A stretch of 59,478 bases of DNA from contig JANXZO010000013.1 of NCBI GenBank assembly GCA_025355465.1, positions 1 to 59,478 of the forward strand, given 5' to 3'. The translations under genes and the position numbers were made by a program. Below the pieces are notes generated by a model. It did not search any database and was not told the origin of the DNA. It worked only from the letters and a program-made list of their open reading frames with translations. This DNA is from Bacteroidales bacterium. Its GTDB lineage: Bacteria > Bacteroidota > Bacteroidia > Bacteroidales > FEN-979. Shown here one piece after another: positions 27,901 through 35,230 of the stretch; the stretch's first letter is position 1, and the number at the start of each line of letters is the position of its first letter.

Positions 27901-28832
27901 AACGGTTTCCTTTGAGGGTAAGGTATGCCAGGGAACTCAGGGATAATCCCGAGGATCTGAAACGCATACTGATCCCATCGATGAACGGGGTACAGGTTCC
28001 ACTGGGAGAGATCGCCGATATTGACTATACAACCGGCGCCCAGATGATCCGAAGCGAGAACACGTTTTTGGTTGGCTACGTGATCTTCGACAAAGTTGAA
28101 AACAGGGCTGAAGTGGATGTGGTCGAAGATGCAACCGCCATACTGAAACAGAAGATCGATAATGGTTCGTTGAAGCTGCCTCCAGGAGTATCATACAAAT
28201 TCGCTGGAAATTACGAGCAGCAGATACGGGCTACGAAACGACTGATGATCGTCATCCCGATAAGCCTCATACTGATATTCCTCCTTCTCTATTTTCAGTT
28301 CCGGACAATTACAGCTTCATTTATCCACTTCTCCGGAGTGTTCGTGGCGTTCGCGGGAGGATTCATCATGATCTGGCTTTACGGACAGGGGTGGTTCCTG
28401 GATTGCTCAGTCGCCGGAGTCAACCTGCGGGATCTCTTCCAAATGCACACGATAAACCTAAGTGTTGCCGTTTGGGTCGGCTTTATAGCCCTCTTCGGGA
28501 TTGCCACCAACGACGGAGTAATCATGGGGACATACATCCACCAGGTATTTGAGGATAAGCATCCAAAAACAGTGGATGAGGTTCGCGAGGCAGTGATCCT
28601 CGCCGGGAAAAAGCGTGTCAGGCCGGCCATGATGACAACGGCAGTAGCAGTTATCGCCTTGCTGCCGGTGCTTACATCGACTGGAAAAGGCGCTGACATC
28701 ATGGTTCCGATGGCGATCCCTACATTCGGCGGAATGGTTATCCAGGTCATGACCGTGTTCGTCGTTCCCCTGTTCCAGGCAATGTGGAGAGAGGGAGAGG
28801 TCAAAAGAAAAAGTCGCAAGGAAGTTGAATAA
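24996..28832 (+). CDS. CusA/CzcA family heavy-metal efflux RND pump
   Basis: An inner-membrane RND transporter of 1278 aa, longer than E. coli CusA (about 1047). N-terminal features are LEKLNSLPPG and GPDATALGQIFWYTLEG. The TM4 region GIAIAIGVMVDMGIVDVENI carries the proton-relay acid. The CusA-type FMPSLNEGSFLLMPTSMP and GMRAPMGLKVYGPD follow. An insert of about 150 residues after TM6 (IRFDTKKIKRLWNG to DRIFGF) adds several hydrophobic helices and explains the length. Metals are exported with the TolC and CusB proteins encoded next. The Met-rich neighbours point to copper or silver. Confidence 0.92.
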   Translation: MLFNRLVKYFLDNRLVTFILFMTFLVGGIITAPFNWNLDLLPRNPVPVDAIPDLGDNQQIVSTEWMGRSPRDIQDQITYPLTTALLGIPGVKTIRSTSMFGMSFIYVIFKDGIDFYWSRSRILEKLNSLPPGILPVGIQPTLGPDATALGQIFWYTLEGRNPKTGQPNGGWNPEELRTIQDFYVKYSLATAEGVSEVASVGGFVKEYQVDLNPDALKAYGVSVMDVMNAVRKSNLDIGAETIEMNNVEYIIRGLGYVKNLSDVENSVVAVRNNVPVRVKDVSVVSFGPATRRGGLDKAGSEAVGAVVVARYGSNPLEVINNVKEKIRDIDAGLPQKTLPDGSISKVTIIPFYDRTSLIKETIGTLETALTHEILISILVIIVLVMNLRSSFIIASLLPIGVIMTFIAMKLFGVDANIVALSGIAIAIGVMVDMGIVDVENITRHLEMPENHNAKGKHLLKVIYDATCEVRAAVVTGLSTTIVSFLPVFAMEAAEGKLFRPLAFTKTFALGASFLLGIIVLPTLAYLIFSIRFDTKKIKRLWNGILIFAGFLFIIIWGAWISFALVAIGINNLLAYRWQEKRKEFTNYINIAITLLVALWYLTAEWLPLGPHNNTLVNFLFVGGIVAVILSALMLMVHFYTSIMRWCLANKWKFLTIPGLVLLWGMLVWQGSDRIFGFVASGMEKAGWKSFRQTAVWTGFTNVFPGTGKEFMPSLNEGSFLLMPTSMPHSSIEKNLQYIEILDKRLSMIPEVEVAAGKWGRVNSALDPAPVQMFENTINYRPEYILDEDGHRMRFKVDKKGNFHLVGGKKYSMERDGFRIIPSDSLIADNHGEYFRQWRAQIKKPLDIWNEIVKVTNIPGLTSAPKLQPIETRLVMLSTGMRAPMGLKVYGPDLETIQQAGLELEQALKDVPSVKQSSVFYDRAVGAPYIEIKLNREAMARYGMSINDVQEILQVAVGGMSLSTSVEGRERFPLRVRYARELRDNPEDLKRILIPSMNGVQVPLGEIADIDYTTGAQMIRSENTFLVGYVIFDKVENRAEVDVVEDATAILKQKIDNGSLKLPPGVSYKFAGNYEQQIRATKRLMIVIPISLILIFLLLYFQFRTITASFIHFSGVFVAFAGGFIMIWLYGQGWFLDCSVAGVNLRDLFQMHTINLSVAVWVGFIALFGIATNDGVIMGTYIHQVFEDKHPKTVDEVREAVILAGKKRVRPAMMTTAVAVIALLPVLTSTGKGADIMVPMAIPTFGGMVIQVMTVFVVPLFQAMWREGEVKRKSRKEVE

Positions 28833-28845
28833 AAAAAGATAAAAG

Positions 28846-30300
28846 ATGAAACCGGTTCTTAAATCTGTTCTTGTCATCGGTCTTCTGCTCTTTACGCTGC
28901 TGCAGGTAAAGGCCCAGAACCAAATACTGGCAGGAGATTCATTGATGGCATACCTGAAGATAGCGGCGCAGAATAATCCCACGGTGCTTCAGCGGTTTTC
29001 GGAATACAAGGCTGCACTCCAGAAGGTACCCCAGGTCGGCGCTCTGAATGATCCTGAATTTCAGGTTGGAGTTTTCATTCAACCCATGGAGCTTGTGGAT
29101 GGCAGGCAGTACGCCGATTTTCAACTCATGCAGATGTTCCCCTGGTTTGGCACCCTGAAGGCGGCAAAGGATGAGATGAGCCTCATGGCCAAAGCCAGAT
29201 ACGAACAGTTCCGGGATGCCCGGCTTCAGGTTTTTTATGACGTTCAGCGTACCTGGTACGAGCTCTATAAGATCAGCAAGGAAAAGAATACCTCCGAAAA
29301 GAACATGCAACTCCTGAAAACAATTGAACGCCTTGCAATCGTAAGGTTCAAGACAGCTTCGCCGGGTTCCGGTACTTCGTCCAATTCTTCTTACGGCAAT
29401 TCTTCCTCCCTTATTCAGCAATCCAATGTTACAGGATCAGGCGGTATGCAAAGTATGGGAAGCGGACAACAAAATTCTTCTTCCGTGCCTTCCTCTTCAT
29501 CGTCCATGCAGTCAGGCGGGATGGGATCGTCTTCAGAAGGCAGTAGCCTTTCCGACCTGTACCGGATCCAGATCGAGATGGGTGAGCTCAATAACAACAT
29601 TGCTTTGCTTGAAACATTGAAAAACACCGTTCAGGCAAGGTTCAACAGCTACCTGAACCGTCCTGTTCAAATGACGGTCCAGGTCCCGGATACACTGGTC
29701 GCCGACACTTTAAACATATCTCAGTCTGCTATCCAGGACAGTGTATTAAGGAACAATCCCATGCTGGGAATGCTCTCTTATGAACAACAATCCCTTGATG
29801 CCCGTCAGAGAATGGCTGTGCGTATGGGATTGCCCATGTTCGGTTTGGGGGTTAACTATTCGTTGATCGGGAAAAGCGATATGTCGACTTCATCCATGAA
29901 TGGCAAAGATATGATCATGCCAATGGTCAAGCTTACCCTTCCGATCTACCGGGGCAAATACAACGCATTGAAGAAGGAGGCTGATCTGCTGAAAACCGCT
30001 ACCGGCGAGAATTTAAAGGCTACTGCCAACTCGCTGCAAGTGGAATATTACCAGGCTCTTCAGCTTTATCTGGATTCAAAGCGAAGGATAAATTTGTATT
30101 CAAGCCAGTTGCAGCTTGCCAAAAAGACCCTCGCTCTCATGCTGGTCAGCTTTACCACTTCCGGAGGAAGCCTGACGGATATCCTCAGGATACGTCAGCA
30201 AACGCTGGATTACGAGCTGAAGAGCATTGAGGCTGCTGCCAATCTGAACACTGGAACGGCATGGATAAAGCGATTGATGGCAGTCAGCCAGGTTAATTAA
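28846..30300 (+). CDS. TolC family outer-membrane efflux protein
   Basis: The outer-membrane channel of the efflux system, 484 aa with a signal peptide ending LLQVKAQ. The coiled TolC repeats are visible (YKAALQKVPQVGALNDPEFQVGV, then VEYYQALQLYLDSKRRINLYSSQLQLAKKTL). An unusual low-complexity insert of about 65 residues (170-235) is rich in Ser, Gly, Met and Gln (TGSGGMQSMGSGQQNSSS). It may be a flexible metal-contacting loop. It lies 13 bp below cusA and 19 bp above the adaptor, so the three are one operon. Confidence 0.9.
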   Translation: MKPVLKSVLVIGLLLFTLLQVKAQNQILAGDSLMAYLKIAAQNNPTVLQRFSEYKAALQKVPQVGALNDPEFQVGVFIQPMELVDGRQYADFQLMQMFPWFGTLKAAKDEMSLMAKARYEQFRDARLQVFYDVQRTWYELYKISKEKNTSEKNMQLLKTIERLAIVRFKTASPGSGTSSNSSYGNSSSLIQQSNVTGSGGMQSMGSGQQNSSSVPSSSSSMQSGGMGSSSEGSSLSDLYRIQIEMGELNNNIALLETLKNTVQARFNSYLNRPVQMTVQVPDTLVADTLNISQSAIQDSVLRNNPMLGMLSYEQQSLDARQRMAVRMGLPMFGLGVNYSLIGKSDMSTSSMNGKDMIMPMVKLTLPIYRGKYNALKKEADLLKTATGENLKATANSLQVEYYQALQLYLDSKRRINLYSSQLQLAKKTLALMLVSFTTSGGSLTDILRIRQQTLDYELKSIEAAANLNTGTAWIKRLMAVSQVN

Positions 30301-30319
30301 TGTTGAAAACTATAATAGT

Positions 30320-31957
30320 ATGAAACTGGATTTTTTGAAATCGGAAATTGTCAGAAAGGTAATCCTGAACCGGTATGTTCTTTTTGGATTGCTCTTCCTT
30401 GCCGGATTGTTTTTGGGATGGATTCTGTTCCATTCTTCACATAAGCAATCAACGGAACAGCAAGTCGTATCGCTGAGTGGTAAAGAAACTATCTGGACCT
30501 GTGCCATGCATCCACAGATCCGAAAGACAGAACCCGGCAAATGCCCAATCTGCGGCATGGACCTCATTCCATTGAACCAGGCTACGGATACCACCATGGA
30601 TCCTTCTGCCATACGGCTCACAAAGGATGCAGCACAGCTTGCCAATGTACAGACCTCTGTAGTAACGCGGCAGCAGCCAGTGAAAGAGGTCCGTCTTTAC
30701 GGAAAAGTCCAGGCTGATGAACGCCTGATCCAGAGCCAGGTTTCTCACCTTCCGGGCCGGATTGACAAACTCATGGTCAATTTTACCGGCGAAACGGTAA
30801 GTAAAGGGCAAGCACTGGCGGTCATTTATTCACCAGAACTGGTCACTGCTCAGCAGGAATTGCTTGAAGCAGCAAAAATGAAATCCACCCAACCGGAGAT
30901 CTATCAGGCGGCTAAAGATAAACTGCTTCTCTGGAAGCTGTCAGATGATCAGATACGAAATGTTGAAACATCAGGCAAAGTTCAGACTGACTTTGAAATC
31001 AGAGCCAACACCAGCGGTGTTGTTATTTCCCGTAGAGTTAACGCAGGTGATCATGTTGGTGAGGGTTCCGTAATATTTGAAGTGGCCGATCTTTCCCATG
31101 TCTGGGTCCTTTTCGATGTGTATGAAAGTGATCTTCCGTTCATGAAAAAAGGCGATGGGATCGCGTTTACCGTTCAGGCTATTCCCGGAAAAAACTTTAG
31201 TGGGAATATCCTTTTCATTGATCCGGTGATTGATCCGATTACCCGTGTAGCAAAGGTCAGGGTTGAAATGAACAATTCCTCCGGAATACTCAAGCCCGAA
31301 ATGTTTGCCACAGGGATCATTAATGCACGGCTGGACAGCCACGGCAACAGCCTGGTCATCCCGCAGTCCTCGGTGCTATGGACCGGAAAACGATCGATCG
31401 TTTATGTCAAACAACCCGGAACAGATGAGCCGGTGTTCAAACTCCGGGAAATTGAACTGGGTCCAAGGCTGACCAACAGCTATGTTGTCGAAAGCGGACT
31501 GAATGAAGGCGAGGAAATCGTTACCGAAGGTACTTTCAGCGTGGATGCGGCAGCCCAGCTGGAGGGAAAACCAAGCATGATGAACCCCACGGGTGGTAAA
31601 GTATCAACAATGCCCGGAATGGATATGTCAGAGAAAGGCACAACGACAACTGTGCAGAAGAAGTCGCCTTCAGATCAGACAATGGGCGACATGACTGGAC
31701 ACGCTACGTTCCATGTTTCCGGAAACTGTGACCTGTGTAAAGCACGGATTGAAACGGCGACTAAATCGGTCGACGGCGTAAAATCTGCTACATGGGACGA
31801 AAAATCGCAAAACGCCCATGTTGCATACGATGAAATGAAAACGGATCCTATGAAGATCCAGGCGGCGATTGCAAAAGCCGGCCATGATACGGAAAAAATT
31901 AAGGCGGATGTCAAGGCGTACAATGCATTGCCGGAGTGCTGCAGATACAGAAAATAA
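30320..31957 (+). CDS. CusB-like periplasmic adaptor with HMBD and C-terminal HMA domain
   Basis: A membrane-fusion protein of 545 aa. Order of features: an N-terminal membrane anchor (about 15-35), a heavy-metal-binding domain (WTCAMHPQI ... CPICGMDLIPL, about 57-82), the barrel-sandwich hybrid and helical hairpin (LPGRIDKLMVNFTGETVSKGQ), beta-barrel domains, a His/Met-poor linker, and a C-terminal HMA domain (about 462-545, GNCDLCKARIETA ... YNALPECCRYRK). The HMA fusion is not part of classical CusB and mirrors the stand-alone HMA protein upstream. It links CusA to TolC and may take metal directly from the periplasm. Confidence 0.9.
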   Translation: MKLDFLKSEIVRKVILNRYVLFGLLFLAGLFLGWILFHSSHKQSTEQQVVSLSGKETIWTCAMHPQIRKTEPGKCPICGMDLIPLNQATDTTMDPSAIRLTKDAAQLANVQTSVVTRQQPVKEVRLYGKVQADERLIQSQVSHLPGRIDKLMVNFTGETVSKGQALAVIYSPELVTAQQELLEAAKMKSTQPEIYQAAKDKLLLWKLSDDQIRNVETSGKVQTDFEIRANTSGVVISRRVNAGDHVGEGSVIFEVADLSHVWVLFDVYESDLPFMKKGDGIAFTVQAIPGKNFSGNILFIDPVIDPITRVAKVRVEMNNSSGILKPEMFATGIINARLDSHGNSLVIPQSSVLWTGKRSIVYVKQPGTDEPVFKLREIELGPRLTNSYVVESGLNEGEEIVTEGTFSVDAAAQLEGKPSMMNPTGGKVSTMPGMDMSEKGTTTTVQKKSPSDQTMGDMTGHATFHVSGNCDLCKARIETATKSVDGVKSATWDEKSQNAHVAYDEMKTDPMKIQAAIAKAGHDTEKIKADVKAYNALPECCRYRK

Positions 31958-31973
31958 CCCTAAACTCATATTT

Positions 31974-33053
31974 ATGAAAACAACGCTGAGATTAATGATC
32001 TCCATTACATTATTGTCTCTGGCCAAGCCGGGGTATGATCAAATAATTCTAACCGAAAATGATCTTCCGGCCATTGGAGAAGCACAGATAAGCATCAAAG
32101 TAGACTCCTTACAGGCAGCTACCCTGTTTGAAGGTCAGGTTGGAGAAAATCAGATCTGGAATTTTAAAAACCTTATTCCCTGCTGCGGTTTACCGGCATC
32201 AGAAGACACAACTAAATGGCTTGCTGCAGGCAATGTTGATCCGAACAATAATTTTCCGGGGGCAACAATGGCGGTAAATGGCCATTTCTACACCTATCAC
32301 TCTCATGTTACACATACGGATTTGACTGTTTTTCATCACAAATACTACTTAAAGGATGCCGAAGGGTTAAAATTCTACGGAACGGATTATCCTGCAAATG
32401 CACTTGCTCAACCATCTTTGCTGGTTCAACCATTGCTTACCTATGGTCAATCCGTTGTTACCCATTCAAGACTGATCTTTGAAGTGTCGTCTGACAGCCT
32501 GCAGACAGTTACCGTTACGGATTCGATTTTCGCTGATGGCTGGGGAACACTTATCACTCCGACGGACACAATCAGTACCATCCGGTACCGAACAGCTGAA
32601 TATTCAACAGATTCTTTGTTTGTGAACGGATCCCTGACTTCGGCTGAAAATACCAATGGAACATCCTGGAAATGGTTCACAAACGGTGTCAGATTTCCTG
32701 TTTTACAGATAGGTGAAGGGAGCCTGTCGACCCGAAGCGGCAGCCGGTCTGCTGAATATTCACTTAAATCTGAGAACCTCCTGGGCATTGATGACCCTAT
32801 TGCTGATAAATTTCCCGTAAAGGTGTTTCCAAACCCTGTTCAGACACAAGTTACCTTTCAGTTCGGTTTGAACAATATGTCTAAACTAACCCTAGTAATC
32901 TGCGATCTGGCAGGTCGGGAAGTGAAACGCATTGATGGAATCAATTCCCCGACGGTCATAGTCGAAAGAGCAAGCCTGCCCGCCGGTCTTTACTTTTATC
33001 GGATCTATTCTGCCATGGGACCGGTCAATTCAGGTAACCTGATCGTTCAGTAA
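31974..33053 (+). CDS. T9SS type A sorting-domain protein at the end of the efflux operon
   Basis: A 359-aa exported protein with a signal peptide (LMISITLLSLAKPGYDQ), a middle region of unknown fold and a C-terminal type A sorting domain (VKVFPNPVQTQVTFQFG ... YFYRIYSAMGPVNSGNLIVQ). It would be secreted by the type IX system and anchored at the cell surface. It starts 16 bp after the CusB-like gene and so appears to be co-transcribed with it. The middle part has a Cys pair (IPCCGLP) and several His (HFYTYHSHVTHTD), but no named domain was recognised. Confidence 0.78.
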   Translation: MKTTLRLMISITLLSLAKPGYDQIILTENDLPAIGEAQISIKVDSLQAATLFEGQVGENQIWNFKNLIPCCGLPASEDTTKWLAAGNVDPNNNFPGATMAVNGHFYTYHSHVTHTDLTVFHHKYYLKDAEGLKFYGTDYPANALAQPSLLVQPLLTYGQSVVTHSRLIFEVSSDSLQTVTVTDSIFADGWGTLITPTDTISTIRYRTAEYSTDSLFVNGSLTSAENTNGTSWKWFTNGVRFPVLQIGEGSLSTRSGSRSAEYSLKSENLLGIDDPIADKFPVKVFPNPVQTQVTFQFGLNNMSKLTLVICDLAGREVKRIDGINSPTVIVERASLPAGLYFYRIYSAMGPVNSGNLIVQ

Positions 33054-33165
33054 GGAAACGCCAGCTTCAGGGCTTTAATAAGATGATGCATTTCCATCAA
33101 CCAGGATGGAGGAATCCAAGGTTACGATAATAACCAGAGTTTGGCCGTTCTGAAGAATATTGCCA

Positions 33166-33222
33166 GTCCTTGGTCACATCATTGTCGGGCATGACCACTA
33201 CTATTCCTTTGCAGATGAAGTG
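33166..33222 (+). pseudogene. RadC C-terminal remnant
   Basis: One frame reads VLGHIIVGHDHYYSFADE, matching the end of RadC/JAB proteins (compare VLDHLIIGEDRFYSFADNG in the intact radC at 43376). Nothing of the rest of the gene is present. The frame runs on into unrelated sequence to a stop at 33289-33291. It is not a copy of the window's own radC, since residues and codons differ. Confidence 0.6.
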
Positions 33223-33287
33223 ACAATTTTAACCCCTTCATCTACTTCATTCAAAGAAGGTAATCCTATAATATATTTGGGAAACAA

Positions 33288-34430
33288 ATGATTTCGGATT
33301 CTTTTCTAATTTTGAATATTAATCCAGTGATTAAGTCTGAAAATTACTCATCCCCTCGAAAGGCCCTAAATAAATCATTCTTAAAGGTAAAACCAACCCG
33401 TTCGGAGATGGAATCCTTTAAGAAAAACCTGATTTTACTGCTGGGTGGACTTAATGAAACCGAATCGGAAGAACATAACAAGAATGACCTCGGTGATTTC
33501 CTTAAGAATACTTTTTACCAGCCCGGATATTATATCAACACAAAAGACCGTGCTGACCTCGTTATTCATAACGGCCCCGATTCAAAAAGCAAACCAGGGG
33601 TTCTTGTTGAAGTCAAGAAACCCGGGAACAAAAATGAAATGGTCAGGAAGGATGACCTGAAGGCAAAGGGATTCTACGAACTCATTTTATTTTCAATAAC
33701 AAGCGGAACAATATTTCAGGAAAGCAAAAAGCCATTGTTACTGTGGTTTCATATTATGTGGTGGGTAGTAGCGCGAAAGACCGGGGCCAGCGCTTATAAT
33801 CTTAAAGATTTTATGGGATTCGGTTCGTATGAAACTGCATGGACTTGGTTACATAAGCTTCGCAGAACCATGGTAAGGGATGGCAGAGAGAAATTATCAG
33901 GCGTTGTTGAAGTGGACGAAACATATATAGGCGCCGAAGAAATTGGAACAGGAAAACAAGGAAGAGGCGCAGAAGATAAAAGTTTAGTCGTTGTTGCAAC
34001 AGAATGTATTGGAAAGCAAATAGGCAGAGTGCGATTTAAAATAATACCTGATGCGTCGAAAGAAAATCTCTTGTCATTCATAGAGGAGAACTTAGAATAT
34101 GGAAGCACGGTAATTACAGATGGTTGGTCAGGATATGCTTCTTTATCTCAAAACAAAGAATACGAGCATATAAAAAAAGTTATATCGGGCACGGGAAAGC
34201 AAGCACATGAATTATTACCTCATGTACATATGGCAGATTCATTAGTAAAACGATGGATTAACGGAACGCATCAAGGGAAAATTTCTACAAAACACTTGGA
34301 ATATTATTTGGACGAGTTCGCATTTCGTTTCAATAGAAAATTATCTACTCATAGAGGAAAGTTGTTTTACTGGTTAATGCAACAAGCCGTAACCACTTCC
34401 CCTGTGACTTATAAAGACATTATAACCTAA
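33288..34430 (+). CDS. Chimeric frame: type IIG restriction-modification N-terminus fused to truncated IS1595 transposase
   Basis: One open frame of 380 aa joins two unrelated pieces. Residues 1 to about 134 match the N-terminal nuclease-like domain of Eco57I-type combined restriction-methylation proteins (NKSFLKVKPTRSEMESFKKN, NETESEEHNKNDLGDFLK, RADLVIHNG, VLVEVKKPGNKNEM). From about residue 136 the sequence is an IS1595-family transposase lacking its zinc-ribbon N-terminus (SKKPLLLWFHIMWW). The DDE-type residues Asp210 (VEVDETYIGA), Asp278 (ITDGWSGY) and the later WINGTHQG remain. It is probably not functional as either enzyme, though the frame is open and could be translated. Confidence 0.75.
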   Translation: MISDSFLILNINPVIKSENYSSPRKALNKSFLKVKPTRSEMESFKKNLILLLGGLNETESEEHNKNDLGDFLKNTFYQPGYYINTKDRADLVIHNGPDSKSKPGVLVEVKKPGNKNEMVRKDDLKAKGFYELILFSITSGTIFQESKKPLLLWFHIMWWVVARKTGASAYNLKDFMGFGSYETAWTWLHKLRRTMVRDGREKLSGVVEVDETYIGAEEIGTGKQGRGAEDKSLVVVATECIGKQIGRVRFKIIPDASKENLLSFIEENLEYGSTVITDGWSGYASLSQNKEYEHIKKVISGTGKQAHELLPHVHMADSLVKRWINGTHQGKISTKHLEYYLDEFAFRFNRKLSTHRGKLFYWLMQQAVTTSPVTYKDIIT

Positions 34431-34452
34431 CTTGCTTATTGTGGATAAACAG
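33696..34452 (+). mobile_element. 5'-truncated IS1595-family element
   Basis: The transposase portion of the chimeric frame plus a short tail. The left end and start codon are absent. The likely right end is at about 34441-34452, where GTGGATAAACAG lies directly before a separate LuxR-type gene remnant. No matching left repeat was found, so mobility is unlikely. The exact ends are inferred. Confidence 0.55.
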
Positions 34453-34601
34453 TTTACCTAAAACTGAATTTATCTACCAAAGAGATATCGAAAATAACCA
34501 GGAAAAACGAACATTCCATCAAAATTGCCCGTCATCGGCTGCGACAAAAGCTATCCCTTGGCAGGGAGGAGAACCTGACGATGTTTCTCAATAAATATTA
34601 G
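34452..34601 (+). pseudogene. C-terminal LuxR-type HTH remnant
   Basis: The frame reads VYLKLNLSTKEISKITRKN then HSIKIARHRLRQKLSL and ends MFLNKY before a TAG. This is the typical C-terminal helix-turn-helix of Bacteroidota TPR/propeller-LuxR regulators. No start codon or sensor part precedes it; the IS1595 end abuts it directly. Confidence 0.7.
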
Positions 34602-34621
34602 GGTGTGGGAACCGGAGTGTC

Positions 34622-35230
34622 TCAAATTTTTTCCTGGGCATTGCGGAGCACCTGGTAAAGAAAATCGCGGGCGCGGAAAAGCTGGGCTTTTACAGTGCCG
34701 ATGGGGAGGTCGAGTTCGGTGGCAATCTCTTCGTATGACCACTCTTTGAAATAGCGGAGCTCGACCAGATACCGGTAATGGGGTTTTAGTTTTTCCACCA
34801 CTTCGTGCATCAGCTCGATCTTCTGTTTCTCGATGATCTTCTCTTCGGGATCGAGTGTAGTGGCTGGAATGTTTGCAGTTGAATCAGAAACCCCATTCTC
34901 GTCGTCAAAGGTTCCTTCGGCAAACTGAAGTCGCTTGCTTTTGCGCAGAAAGTCGATACAATTGTTGGCGCCTATCTTGAAAAGCCAGGTGCTAAATGCA
35001 AAATCGGGAGTGTACTGGGCCAGGTTTTTAAACGCTTTTCCGAATGCTTCGATGGTCAGATCCTCTGCATCTGTTGCATTGCTCGTCATCTTGAGCATCA
35101 TAAAGTACAGCGAGTCGCGGTAATTATTGAGGAGTTCGGCATATGCTTTCTGATCGCCATGATCCCGTGCCCTGATCACTAACTGGTAATCGCGCTGGGC
35201 TTTTTCAGTCAGACGGTCAGCTATTTCCAT
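34622..35230 (-). CDS. ECF-type RNA polymerase sigma factor
   Basis: A 202-aa extracytoplasmic-function sigma factor with region 2 (about 30-100, DAEDLTIEAFGKAF and FSTWLFKIGANNCIDFLRK) and region 4 (about 135-195, LKPHYRYLVELRYFKEWSYEEIA then LPIGTVKAQLFRARDFL). Its start overlaps the end of the upstream glycosyltransferase gene by 10 bp, so they are co-transcribed. No anti-sigma gene follows; the downstream DNA is mobile-element debris, so a partner may have been lost or never existed. Confidence 0.92.
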   Translation of the reverse strand: MEIADRLTEKAQRDYQLVIRARDHGDQKAYAELLNNYRDSLYFMMLKMTSNATDAEDLTIEAFGKAFKNLAQYTPDFAFSTWLFKIGANNCIDFLRKSKRLQFAEGTFDDENGVSDSTANIPATTLDPEEKIIEKQKIELMHEVVEKLKPHYRYLVELRYFKEWSYEEIATELDLPIGTVKAQLFRARDFLYQVLRNAQEKI

